64,000 bases of DNA. Source: Acanthosepion esculentum (taxonomy: Eukaryota; Mollusca; Cephalopoda; Sepiida; Sepiidae). The first letter of the stretch is position 1, and each line of letters begins with the position of its first letter. The stretch lies in assembly GCA_964036315.1 (NCBI GenBank), contig OZ038509.1, forward strand, positions 28,722,968 through 28,786,967, given 5' to 3'. The position numbers were made by a program, and so were the translations under genes. Under the pieces are notes generated by a model. It was not told where the DNA came from, ran no database searches, and saw only the letters and a list, made by a program, of their open reading frames with translations. Below, one piece after another: positions 1-10,497 of this stretch.

Positions 1-2
1 GA

Positions 3-692
3 ACTCCCCCACGTGAGAATAGCGAAGGTAGTTTGTTGCTACCGGCGCCTATGGCTGGGATGGCCCAGAGGTGGGAACCCAGAAAAAGGAAAGCCAAGGT
101 ATTCTCTTCGCTGACGCAAGAGAAGGAGCTGTCGTGTGGGGAAGAGATAGGGGGTAGGGCGGTGAAAGCCCTGATAGACACAGGAGCATCTGTTTCATTG
201 CTGAAAGAGGAAGCATACAGGCGGGTGAAACGGAAGAGTAGGTTACGGGAAGCAGACATAGAGATCACACAAGCAGATGGAGCCCCCCTGGTGATAAAAG
301 GGATGGCGAGGCTCCCTGTGAGGATTGGGAAATTAAGAAGCACCCAAAATTTTTACGTAACCCCCAACTTGTGTACGGAAGCAATCTTGGGAGAAGATTG
401 GCTTCAGAGCCAGAAGGCTCGAATAGAGTTCAACCCCACTGTACTGATAGTGAATGGCGAGAGAACGCCATTGGGATGCCCACCGGAAGAAGATATGACC
501 ATAGTGGTGGAGAAAGATGTAGAGCCACCCCCCAGAACGGTGGTGTCGGAAAAGGGTAGGTTAATGTCAGGGGAGAAAATAAGAAAAGGAACCCTGCAAT
601 TGGTACCTGTAGAAGGGAAGGGCCTAGAAGAAAATGAGGTAACTCTATGTGAGGTAGTAGCAGAGGCAGCTGAATTAGTGCCATTAGAATAG
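3..692 (+). CDS. Retroelement gag-protease, C-terminal part (copy A)
   Basis: An open frame enters from the window edge and ends at TAG 690-692. Retropepsins are aspartic proteases that cut the Gag and Pol polyproteins during particle maturation. The active-site motif ALIDTGASVSLL is at about residues 56-67 of this fragment (DTGAS at 177-191), and the second-half flap/ILG-type motif AILGEDWL lies about 70 residues further on; both fit a Ty3/Gypsy-type protease. The catalytic Asp is intact. The zinc-knuckle part of gag lies left of the window and is seen in the second copy. The frame stops shortly after the protease in an acidic Glu/Lys-rich tail, with no reverse transcriptase behind it. The first in-frame ATG at 33 is internal to the polyprotein and is not a true start. 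Confidence 0.85.
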   Translation, partial: TPPRENSEGSLLLPAPMAGMAQRWEPRKRKAKVFSSLTQEKELSCGEEIGGRAVKALIDTGASVSLLKEEAYRRVKRKSRLREADIEITQADGAPLVIKGMARLPVRIGKLRSTQNFYVTPNLCTEAILGEDWLQSQKARIEFNPTVLIVNGERTPLGCPPEEDMTIVVEKDVEPPPRTVVSEKGRLMSGEKIRKGTLQLVPVEGKGLEENEVTLCEVVAEAAELVPLE

Positions 693-1292
693 TGAACCGA
701 GTCAAAGAGCTCAGTGAGTGGGAGGAAGAGGATCAGACACCCCCTCCCAACTCAGAGAGAGAGTAAGAGATAGGAGAAAATTTAGACCTAGAGTCAAGAG
801 GTATTGAAGACCAGAGCAAGGACTCGAAGGGGAAGGAAGAATCAGGTGGAAAGAGAATAGGCGGAACACACCCTGAAGAGAAATTAAAACATTAAGGGAA
901 GGTTAGAGGAACTAACTCGGAAGATGAGATTGAGAGGAATGGAGAAGTCCAAATCTCAATTGAATAATTAGGTGTCGTCAGATAACGACCCTGGCTCATC
1001 CAAAACCTACTGTCTGACTGTGGATGGAGGGCATGGGGGCGCGAATTGCACCTCACGAAGGACGGAAGAGAGTTAGTGGCATTGTTAACTGGCCAGCGAT
1101 AGTGTCATTGAGTACGATCCTTGGAGGGGACCACGCGAACCTGTCCGGGCCATTCGGTCTGCTAGGGTTAGTTAGGGGAGGAAAGAGCTGAAGAGTTACG
1201 AGTTTAGAAAAAGTTATGGAACAGCTGAGTAAAGAATTAAGCAGGATAGAACCATAGAAGAAAAATATGAAGAGGGAGATTCCATCATAGAA
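693..1292 (+). other. Decayed spacer where pol would lie (copy A)
   Basis: No open frame of useful length on either strand. The first ~270 bases read, in broken frames, as an acidic Glu/Lys/Ser-rich tail that continues the style of the gag-protease C-terminus. The rest has several stops in every frame. In an intact Gypsy element reverse transcriptase, RNase H and integrase would follow here. No trace of their motifs (such as a YxDD box or an HHCC zinc finger) is visible, so about 3 kb seems to be deleted rather than mutated. The last part, from about 1150, may belong to the env-like remnant that follows. Confidence 0.6.
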
Positions 1293-1550
1293 ATGATTGG
1301 CAGAAGCTTAGTCAATTGTACAGAGTTATGGGAACCGATATTGAAGGGATTCCCCAATGTTACCTTGAATAAAATACCGGCGCTGATGAAGCCGATAGAA
1401 ACGATCGATATGGATCAGTTGAGGAATAAGCTAAGTGAGCTGGGTAGGGAGGATATGGCTTGGAAAGGTGATAAACAGATAAGTTGGTTAGCAATGATGG
1501 GTACATTCATAATTATCGCCATAGGCGGTGTAGGAAGTATGGAAGATTAG
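1293..1550 (+). pseudogene. Env-like membrane-anchor remnant (copy A)
   Basis: An 85-residue open frame just upstream of the LTR, where env-bearing Gypsy elements keep their envelope gene. It has two N-glycosylation sequons (NCT at residues 8-10, NVT at 22-24), a polar, possibly helical segment (about 45-60) and one hydrophobic stretch (about 65-81) followed by a very short acidic tail. This matches the C-terminal end of a type I membrane fusion protein: ectodomain, anchor, short tail. The surface part and any signal peptide are missing, and upstream sequence has stops, so this is a fragment. The env assignment rests on position and topology only; I do not recognise a family signature. The ATG at 1293 need not be a real start. 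Confidence 0.45.
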
Positions 1551-1810
1551 AAGTAGCACGAAATTAATTCGCAGTAATCAAATGAGCGTGCAGCAGCTCG
1601 ACAGGGAGATGCCGAGCAGTGTTCTTTACCCATACAGAATCAACGAGAGAATTGCAGAAAAGCCGACGGAAGAAGCCAACGCAGAACCGACACGCGCGGC
1701 GGAAAAACCCCCCACAGCGGAGAGAAGAACATTGACCAAGAAGAACAAGCCATAATAACCACACACATACACCCACCGGCACACTTTAAAAAATGAAAAA
1801 ATTGCTTGAA
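1551..1810. other. Untranslated stretch between env-like remnant and minisatellite (copy A)
   Basis: Mixed-composition sequence with no supported gene. Open frames on the minus strand here are short and have no family features. It corresponds to 38094-38353 in the second copy. Confidence 0.5.
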
Positions 1811-2127
1811 AAGAACTTTATATTGCATGAAAAACAGAAGAAGATAAAAGAACTTTATATTGCATGAAAAACAGAAGAAGATAAAAGAACTTTATATTGC
1901 ATGAAAAACAGAAGATAAAAGAACTTTATATTGCATGAAAAACAGAAGAAGATAAAAGAATTTTATATTGCATGAAAAACAGAAGAAGATAAAAGAACTT
2001 TATATTGCATGAAAAACAGAAGAAGATAAAAGAACTTTATATTGCATGAAAAACAGAAGATAAAAGAACTTTATATTTCATATAAAACAGAAGAAGATAA
2101 AAGAATTTTACGTTGCATGTAAAACAG
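1811..2127 (+). repeat. 37/34-bp minisatellite in the 3' untranslated region of the element (copy A)
   Basis: Nine tandem units built on AACTTTATATTGCATGAAAA plus an AACAGAAGAAGAT-type spacer. The TGCATG core recurs at 1824, 1861, 1898, 1932, 1969, 2006, 2043, (2077, as TTCAT) and 2114. Spacing is 37 bp except for two 34-bp units that lack one AGA. The last two units are diverged. The array lies between the env-like remnant and the polypurine tract, so it belongs to the retroelement. Confidence 0.9.
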
Positions 2128-2244
2128 AACAAAATGAAGTAGAACAATACTTTACATGTAAAAGCGTGAAAAAAAGAAATGAAAAGAATACGACTGCATG
2201 GGACAGGTGCATGATGCATGCTAAATAGTGTAGTTGGATTTGAA

Positions 2245-2266
2245 TGCCATTTACAAGTAAATGGCA
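2245..2266. repeat. Perfect 10-bp inverted repeat (hairpin) upstream of the polypurine tract
   Basis: TGCCATTTAC at 2245-2254 and GTAAATGGCA at 2257-2266 are exact reverse complements separated by AA. The hairpin sits 19 bp before the LTR. The same hairpin is present in the second copy. Confidence 0.8.
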
Positions 2267-2272
2267 CGAATA

Positions 2273-2285
2273 GGTTAGGGAGGAT
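2273..2285 (+). promoter_or_regulatory. Polypurine tract before the 3' LTR (copy A)
   Basis: A purine-rich run, GGTTAGGGAGGAT, ends directly at the TGTAACAC start of the LTR. In LTR retroelements this tract primes plus-strand DNA synthesis and defines the 5' edge of the 3' LTR, so its position supports the LTR start chosen at 2286. Confidence 0.7.
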
Positions 2286-2309
2286 TGTAACACTATTTAG
2301 GAACGGAAG

Positions 2310-2333
2310 GGTTAATTAATCAATTAATTAACC
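2310..2333. repeat. Perfect 11-bp inverted repeat near the LTR start
   Basis: GGTTAATTAAT and ATTAATTAACC flank a 2-base CA centre, giving an AT-rich dyad 24 bp into the LTR. It could be a protein-binding dyad in U3 or a hairpin in the RNA. Confidence 0.75.
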
Positions 2334-2360
2334 ACAGAAGTTAATTACGGGGATACTTAA

Positions 2361-2436
2361 ACCGATAGATATAACGAAAGACATACTGAGCGATTACTTA
2401 CACCGATAGATATAACGAAAGACATACTGAGCGATT
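2361..2436 (+). repeat. 35-bp direct repeat, 41-bp period, in LTR U3
   Basis: The 35 bases beginning ACCGATAGATATAACGAAAG at 2361 recur exactly from 2402, separated by 6 bases. Duplicated U3 segments are common in enhancer regions of LTRs. A role as enhancer is an inference only. Confidence 0.85.
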
Positions 2437-3283
2437 TTCTTTTTGTTTTTTTTTATTTTCCCAAACAGAGTGTCGGAAAAGAAAAGAGAGAAAAAAAAAA
2501 AGATTTTTTTTTGTTTTGTTATTTTCAAGTGCGAATTCAAGATAACCACTTTACTTTCTCGCTGAAGTTTGATGCTGAGATATGCCAAATTCTCTTCGAG
2601 GACAAAGGAAGGAAAAAGAGAAAGAAACAGACGGACAGGGCTTAACAACCCAGATGATAAGGGAAGGAAAGAATGCCACCCACGAAGGTTTTGATGGTCA
2701 TTGTCGTGAAAATTAGTTGAGTGACCACAGAGCTCTGGGTAGATAAAACATTGGCTGTGACGAACTTGTGTTATCAGTAGTTGATGGGCCGTCTGCCGAC
2801 CGCCTGGACAGGACATCTGCATTTTGTTTTGGGTTCGTTTGCGATAACGAAGGCTATGTTAGGGTATTTTAATTAACCCAATTTCGCCAAAAAAGAATCT
2901 TCCACTTAATGTTGACGGATAAACCTGGTTGAAAAAAAAACATATCCCGTGAAGTTGGATAAAAATTGAGATTATCAGTTGACGCCTATTGGCCGAATAG
3001 CCAGGCGGAGATGATCATGTGACGCAGAGAGGAGGCCGCCACCGCCCATTGAGAGGATAGGTATGAGATGTTACTGCGAGGAAGTGGGAAAACCGTTGAC
3101 GCCCTCTAAAGTATGGTGAGATACCCATATGAGAGCAGAAGAGGGTGGGAGTGGAATAAGATTTCCAAATACGGAAAATGATAATTATTTTTGGCCGAAA
3201 ACAAAGAAAATCCTTATTGGGGATTTGAAATCAACGTGGTGGCCACACCACGTCCGACCCCACGCCGGGTTTTGATCGGCGTC

Positions 3284-3371
3284 CATATAAGCAAACATCT
3301 ACGGGTGTTTCAGCTGAGTTCGTCGAGGAGAGTTCGTCGAGGAGAGTTCGTCGAGGAGAGTTCGCAGAGGA
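3284..3371 (+). promoter_or_regulatory. Putative LTR core promoter: TATA-like box plus 14-bp tandem repeats
   Basis: CATATAAGC with TATAA at 3286-3290 is the best TATA-like box in the LTR and lies about 1 kb into it. About 25-30 bp downstream begin four tandem 14-bp units, GAGTTCGTCGAGGA (3316-3371, the last one diverged), close to where a start site would be expected. The direction is rightward, so in this 3' LTR it points into the satellite at 4044. Confidence 0.45.
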
Positions 3372-4189
3372 AAGTCGAGACGGAGAGACGCGCCTCGCAC
3401 AGGTGACCGCACGATTCCATGCCTTCCGACTTAGACTTCTAACCAAGAACAGATTTGTTGAAGACCGACTTTAGATTTCCCATCAAAACAAGTTTCCGAC
3501 TAGACTTCTAACCAAGAACAAATTATAGAAGTCTGACTTATATTCGCCATCTCGATATCCAGACCTAGTTAAGGAACGCAAAAGTGTTACAATCCACATT
3601 TTTTTTTTCTTCGGGCTGGGAGAGAAAGAGAGAGACGCACTCCTGTAACTCAACAAACCGACATAAAATTAATCACTATTCCTAACCAGTCGCTCGCCTT
3701 GAAGTTGTTGTTTGTGCTTTTGTTTTTTTTTTGTCTACAATTATTGTGCAGTATCACCTTGACCCGGATTCGGCTGGCACTACGGCCCGACGTCTGATTG
3801 ATCTCGTCAACCTAAGATCAAATCACAACGTGGGTAGGTTGAATCGAGATCAAAGCAGTTGCTTCGATGACCAGGCGTTGAAAGCGAGCCGAGTACGACA
3901 AGTTGGTGCTAGAACCCAACCAGACTTCAACCGATGTCCCAGGGTTAGCCCGTCACAAAGGACCGACGTCACAAGTGCACCGCGACCAGTACGGGTGTCA
4001 CAAACGGTGCCCTTACTAGGACAGAGGAGGGTTGGGTGTCACAGAATAACACAATCTTCTCAAATTCCATTTGATTTTAACATTTTCAATTTCCAAATAA
4101 CAAAATCTGCTAAAATTCTATTTGATTTTATCATTTTCAATTGAAAAAGAACAACACCTGCTATAATTCTTTTTCATTTTAACATTTTC

Positions 4190-5825
4190 AATTGAAAAAT
4201 TACAAAATCTGCTATAATTCCATTTGATTTTATCATTTTCAATTGAAAAATAACAAAATCTGTATAATTTTATTTCATTTTAACATTATCAATTGACAAA
4301 TAACACCTGCTATAATACTATTGGATTTTAACATTTGCAATTCAATGAAATCTACTATAATTCCATTTCATTTTAACATTTTCAATTGAAAAATAACAAA
4401 ATCTGCTATAATTCGATTTGATTTTAACATTTTCAATAGAAAAATAACAGAATCTGCTATAATTCCATTTGATTTTAACATTTTCTATTGACAAATAAAA
4501 AAATCTGCTATAATTCCATTTGATTTTAACATTTTCAATTGAAAAATAACAAAATATTCTATAATTCCATTTGATTTTAACATTTTCTATTGAAAAATAA
4601 GAAAATCGGCTATAATTCCATTTGATTTTAAAATATTCAATTGAAAAATAACAAAATCTGCTATAATACAATTTGATTTTAACATTTTCAATTAAACAAA
4701 ACTGCTATAATTCAATATGATTTTAAAATTTTCAAATGAAAAATAAGAAAATATGCTATAATTCCATTTGATTTTATCATTTTCAAATGAAAAATAACAA
4801 AATCTGTATAATTCCATTTCATTTTAACATTATTAATTGAAAAATAACACCTGCTATAGTACTATTTTATTTTAACATTTTCAATTAAGCGAAAAATCTC
4901 CTATAATTCCATTTCATTTTAACATTTTCAATTGAAAAATAACAAAATCTGCAATAATTCCATTTGATTTTAAATTTTCAATTGAAAAAAAAGAAAATAT
5001 GCCATATTTTCATTTGATTTTATCATTTTCAATTGAAAAAGAAGAAAATCTGTATAATTCTATTGCATTTTAACATTATCAATTGAAAAATAACACCTGC
5101 TATAATTCCATTTGATTTTAACATTTTCAATTGAAAAATAAAAAAATATGCAACAATTCCATTTGATTTTAAACATTTCAATTGAAAAATAACAAAATCT
5201 GCTATAATACCAATAGATTTTAACATTTTCAATTGAAAAATAACAAAATTTTCTATAATTATATGTGATTTTAACATTTTCAATTGAAGATTAACAAAAT
5301 CTGCTCTAATTCCATTTGTCTTTAATTTTTTCAATTGAAAAATAACAAAATCTGCGATAATTCAATTTGATTTTAACTTTTTATATTGAAAAATAAGAAA
5401 ATCTGCTATAATACCATTTGATTTTAACATTTTCAATTAAAAGTAATGTGCTATAATTCCATTTCATATTGAAAAATATCAAAATCTGCGATAATCCCAT
5501 TTGATTTTAATATTTTCAATTATTAAATAACAAAATCTGCTATAATTTCATTTGATTTTTACATTTATAATTGAAAAATAACAAAATCTGCAATAATTCC
5601 ATTTGATTTTTACATTTACAAATGAAAAATGACAAAATCTGCTATAAATCCTTTTGATTTTAACATTTTCAATCGAAAAATAAGAAATTCTGCTATAATT
5701 CCATTTGATTTTAACATTTTCAATTGAAAAATAACAAAATCTGCTATAATTCGATTTGATTTTAACATTTTCAATTGAAAAATAACAGAATCTGCTATAA
5801 TTCCATTTGATTTTAACATTTTCAA
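4190..5825. repeat. Higher-order repeat block A, unit 1
   Basis: About 32 satellite monomers in a fixed order of variants, repeated 1787 bp further on from 5977 and again from 8862. Unit 1 ends with a switch at about 5826 to the sequence that otherwise precedes unit 3 (compare 8711), which marks an unequal exchange. This is the unit that is extra relative to the second domain. Confidence 0.85.
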
Positions 5826-5976
5826 TTGAAAAATAACAAAGTCTGGGATAATTCCATTTGATTATAACCTTTTTTATTGAAAAATAAGAAAATCTGCTAT
5901 AATTCCATTTGATTTCAACATTTTCAATTGAACAATAAAAAAATATTCAACAATTCCAATTGATTTTAACATTTTC

Positions 5977-7612
5977 AATTGAAAAATAACAAAATCTGCT
6001 ATAATTCCATTTGATTTTATCATTTTCAATTGAAAAATAACAAAATCTGTATAATTTTATTTCATTTTAACATTATCAATTGACAAATAACACCTGCTAT
6101 AATACTATTGGATTTTAACATTTGCAATTCAATGAAATCTACTATAATTCCATTTCATTTTAACATTTTCAATTGAAAAATAACAAAATCTGCTATAATT
6201 CGATTTGATTTTAACATTTTCAATAGAAAAATAACAGAATCTGCTATAATTCCATTTGATTTTAACATTTTCTATTGACAAATAAAAAAATCTGCTATAA
6301 TTCCATTTGATTTTAACATTTTCAATTGAAAAATAACAAAATATTCTATAATTCCATTTGATTTTAACATTTTCTATTGAAAAATAAGAAAATCGGCTAT
6401 AATTCCATTTGATTTTAAAATATTCAATTGAAAAATAACAAAATCTGCTATAATACAATTTGATTTTAACATTTTCAATTAAACAAAACTGCTATAATTC
6501 AATATGATTTTAAAATTTTCAAATGAAAAATAAGAGAATATGCTATAATTCCATTTGATTTTATCATTTTCAAATGAAAAATAACAAAATCTGTATAATT
6601 CCATTTCATTTTAACATTATTAATTGAAAAATAACACCTGCTATAGTACTATTTTATTTTAACATTTTCAATTAAGCGAAAAATCTCCTATAATTCCATT
6701 TCATTTTAACATTTTCAATTGAAAAATAACAAAATCTGCAATAATTCCATTTGATTTTAAATTTTCAATTGAAAAAAAAGAAAATATGCCATATTTTCAT
6801 TTGATTTTATCATTTTCAATTGAAAAAGAAGAAAATCTGTATAATTCTATTGCATTTTAACATTATCAATTGAAAAATAACACCTGCTATAATTCCATTT
6901 GATTTTAACATTTTCAATTGAAAAATAAAAAAATATGCAACAATTCCATTTGATTTTAAACATTTCAATTGAAAAATAACAAAATCTGCTATAATACCAA
7001 TAGATTTTAACATTTTCAATTGAAAAATAACAAAATTTTCTATAATTATATGTGATTTTAACATTTTCAATTGAAGATTAACAAAATCTGCTCTAATTCC
7101 ATTTGTCTTTAATCTTTTCAATTGAAAAATAACAAAATCTGCGATAATTCAATTTGATTTTAACTTTTTATATTGAAAAATAAGAAAATCTGCTATAATA
7201 CCATTTGATTTTAACATTTTCAATTAAAAGTAATGTGCTATAATTCCATTTCATATTGAAAAATATCAAAATCTGCGATAATCCCATTTGATTTTAATAT
7301 TTTCAATTATTAAATAACAAAATCTGCTATAATTTCATTTGATTTTTACATTTATAATTGAAAAATAACAAAATCTGCTATAATTCCATTTGATTGTTAC
7401 ATTTACAAATGAAAAATGACAAAATCTGCTATAAATCCTTTTGATTTTAACATTTTCAATCGAAAAATAAGAAATTCTGCTATAATTCCATTTGATTTTA
7501 ACATTTTCAATTGAAAAATAACAAAATCTGCTATAATTCGATTTGATTTTAACATTTTCAATTGAAAAATAACAGAATCTGCTATAATTCCATTTGATTT
7601 TAACATTTTCTA
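5977..7612. repeat. Higher-order repeat block A, unit 2
   Basis: A near-exact copy of unit 1, 1787 bp downstream, and of unit 3, 2885 bp upstream of it. It continues into the ~1.25-kb intervening block at 7613-8861. It corresponds to 40734-42369 in the second domain. Confidence 0.85.
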
Positions 7613-8861
7613 TTGAAAAATAACAAAATCTGCTATAATTCCATTTGATTTTAACATTTTCTATTGAAAAACAAGAAAATATTCCATAATTCCATTTCAT
7701 TTTAACATTATCAATTGAAAAATATAAAAATATACAACAATTACATTTGATTTTAACATTTTCAATTAAACGAAATCTGCTATAATTCAATTTGATTTTA
7801 ACATTTTCAAATGAAAAATAAGAAAATATGCTATAATTCCATTTGATTTTATCATTTTCAAATGAAAAATAACAAAATCTGTATAATTCCATTTCATTTT
7901 AACATTATCAATTGAAAAATAACACCTGCTATAATACTATTTTATTTTAACATTTTCAATTAACTGAAATCTGCTATAATTCCATTTGATTTTAACATTT
8001 TCAATTGAAAAATAACAAAATCTGCTATAATTCCATTTGATTTTTACATTTACAAATGAAAAATGACAAAATCTGCTTTAAATCCTTTTGATTTTAACAT
8101 TTTCAATTGAAAAATAAGAAATTCTGCTATAATTCCATTTGATTTTAACATTTTCAATTGAAAAATAACAAAATCTGCTATAATTCGATTTGATTTTAAC
8201 ATTTTCAATTGAAAAATAACAAAATCTGCTATAATTCCATTTGATTTTAACATTTTCTATTGAAAAACAAGAAAATATTCCATAATTCCATTTGATTTTA
8301 ACATTTTCAATTGAAAAATATAAAAATATACAACAATTACATTTGATTTTAACATTTTCAATTAAACGAAATCTGCTATAATTCAATTTGATTTTAACAT
8401 TTTCAAATGAAAAATAAGAAAATATGCGATAATTCCATTTGATTTTATCATTTTCAAATGAAAAATAACAAAATCTGTATAATTCCATTTCATTTTAACA
8501 TTTTCATTTGAAAAATAAGAAATTCTGCTATAATTCGATTTGATTTTAACATTTTCAATTGAAAAATAACAAAATCTGTATAATTCCATTTGATTTTAAC
8601 ATTTTCATTTGAAAAATAACAAAATCTGCTATAATTAGATTTGATTTTAACATTTTCAATTGAAAAATAACAGAATCTGCTATAATTCCATTTGATTTTA
8701 ACATTTTCAATTGAAAAATAACAAAGTCTGGGATAATTCCATTTGATTTTAACCTTTTTTATTGAAAAATAAGAAAATCTGCTATAATTCCATTTGATTT
8801 CAACATTTTCAATTGAACAATAAAAAAATATTCAACAATTCCAATTGATTTTAACATTTTC

Positions 8862-10497
8862 AATTGAAAAATAACAAAATCTGCTATAATTCCATTTGAT
8901 TTTATCATTTTCAATTGAAAAATAACAAAATCTGTATAATTTTATTTCATTTTAACATTATCAATTGACAAATAACACCTGCTATAATACTATTGGATTT
9001 TAACATTTGCAATTCAATGAAATCTATTATAATTCCATTTCATTTTAACATTTTCAATTGAAAAATAACAAAATCTGCTATAATTCGATTTGATTTTAAC
9101 ATTTTCAATAGAAAAATAACAGAATCTGCTATAATTCCATTTGATTTTAACATTTTCTATTGACAAATAAAAAAATCTGCTATAATTCCATTTGATTTTA
9201 ACATTTTCAATTGAAAAATAACAAAATATTCTATAATTCCATTTGATTTTAACATTTTCTATTGAAAAATAAGAAAATCGGCTATAATTCCATTTGATTT
9301 TAAAATATTCAATTGAAAAATAACAAAATCTGCTATAATACAATTTGATTTTAACATTTTCAATTAAACAAAACTGCTATAATTCAATATGATTTTAAAA
9401 TTTTCAAATGAAAAATAAGAAAATATGCTATAATTCCATTTGATTTTATCATTTTCAAATGAAAAATAACAAAATCTGTATAATTCCATTTCATTTTAAC
9501 ATTATTAATTGAAAAATAACACCTGCTATAGTACTATTTTATTTTAACATTTTCAATTAAGCGAAAAATCTCCTATAATTCCATTTCATTTTAACATTTT
9601 CAATTGAAAAATAACAAAATCTGCAATAATTCCATTTGATTTTAAATTTTCAATTGAAAAAAAAGAAAATATGCCATATTTTCATTTGATTTTATCATTT
9701 TCAATTGAAAAAGAAGAAAATCTGTATAATTCTATTGCATTTTAACATTATCAATTGAAAAATAACACCTGCTATAATTCCATTTGATTTTAACATTTTC
9801 AATTGAAAAATAAAAAAATATGCAACAATTCCATTTGATTTTAAACATTTCAATTGAAAAATAACAAAATCTGCTATAATACCAATAGATTTTAACATTT
9901 TCAATTGAAAAATAACAAAATTTTCTATAATTATATGTGATTTTAACATTTTCAATTGAAGATTAACAAAATCTGCTCTAATTCCATTTGTCTTTAATCT
10001 TTTCAATTGAAAAATAACAAAATCTGCGATAATTCAATTTGATTTTAACTTTTTATATTGAAAAATAAGAAAATCTGCTATAATACCATTTGATTTTAAC
10101 ATTTTCAATTAAAAGTAATGTGCTATAATTCCATTTCATATTGAAAAATATCAAAATCTGCGATAATCCCATTTGATTTTAATATTTTGAATTATTAAAT
10201 AACAAAATCTGCTATAATTTCATTTGATTTTTACATTTATAATTGAAAAATAACAAAATCTGCTATAATTCCATTTGATTTTTACATTTACAAATGAAAA
10301 ATGACAAAATCTGCTATAAATCCTTTTGATTTTAACATTTTCAATCGAAAAATAAGAAATTCTGCTATAATTCCATTTGATTTTAACATTTTCAATTGAA
10401 AAAAAACAAAATCTGCTATAATTCGATTTGATTTTAACATTTTCAATTGAAAAATAACAGAATCTGCTATAATTCCATTTGATTTTAACATTTTCTA
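8862..10497. repeat. Higher-order repeat block A, unit 3
   Basis: A copy of unit 2 at a distance of 2885 bp; homology continues to about 10815 with more substitutions. It corresponds to 43619-45254 in the second domain. Confidence 0.85.

Larger units (their letters stand above)
1..4043 (+). mobile_element. Partial Ty3/Gypsy-type LTR retroelement, copy A (3' part)
   Basis: This is the 3' part of an LTR retroelement whose full copy lies at 35416-40587 (position 1 here equals 36544 there). In order it carries the end of a gag-protease ORF, a decayed spacer, an env-like membrane-anchor remnant, a 37-bp minisatellite, a polypurine tract and one long LTR ending in GTGTCACA. The left end is cut by the window edge. 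Reverse transcriptase, RNase H and integrase are absent between protease and LTR, so the copy is non-autonomous. By eye it matches the second copy almost base for base; the one clear difference is a one-base change in an A-run near 2490. The right junction with the satellite carries GAAT, the target-site duplication seen on both sides of the second copy. Confidence 0.88.
2286..4043 (+). mobile_element. 3' LTR of the Gypsy-type element (copy A)
   Basis: A 1758-bp LTR starting TGTAACAC right after the polypurine tract and ending GTGTCACA at the satellite junction; the ends are inverted repeats with one mismatch. The right edge is fixed by the GAAT target-site duplication. Inside are an 11-bp perfect inverted repeat (2310-2333), a 35-bp direct repeat (2361-2395 and 2402-2436), a TATA-like box (3286-3290), four 14-bp repeats just downstream of it, and a further ~30-bp direct repeat around 3425-3453 and 3487-3515. 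No 5' LTR exists in the complete copy to compare with, so the LTR identity rests on its ends, the tract before it and the duplication behind it. Confidence 0.8.

Noticed and set aside
2394..2822. 142-codon minus-strand frame in the LTR (and 38941-39366)
   Set aside because: Low-complexity composition over A- and T-runs; lies wholly inside the LTR.
3584..3591. GTGTTACA as the end of the LTR (perfect inverse of TGTAACAC)
   Set aside because: The non-satellite sequence continues for another 450 bp to GTGTCACA at 4043, where the GAAT target-site duplication and satellite phase place the true end.
3731..4144. 137-codon plus-strand frame (and 40275-40688)
   Set aside because: It runs from the LTR across the target-site duplication into satellite, so it cannot be an ancestral gene. 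Its first codon is TTG.
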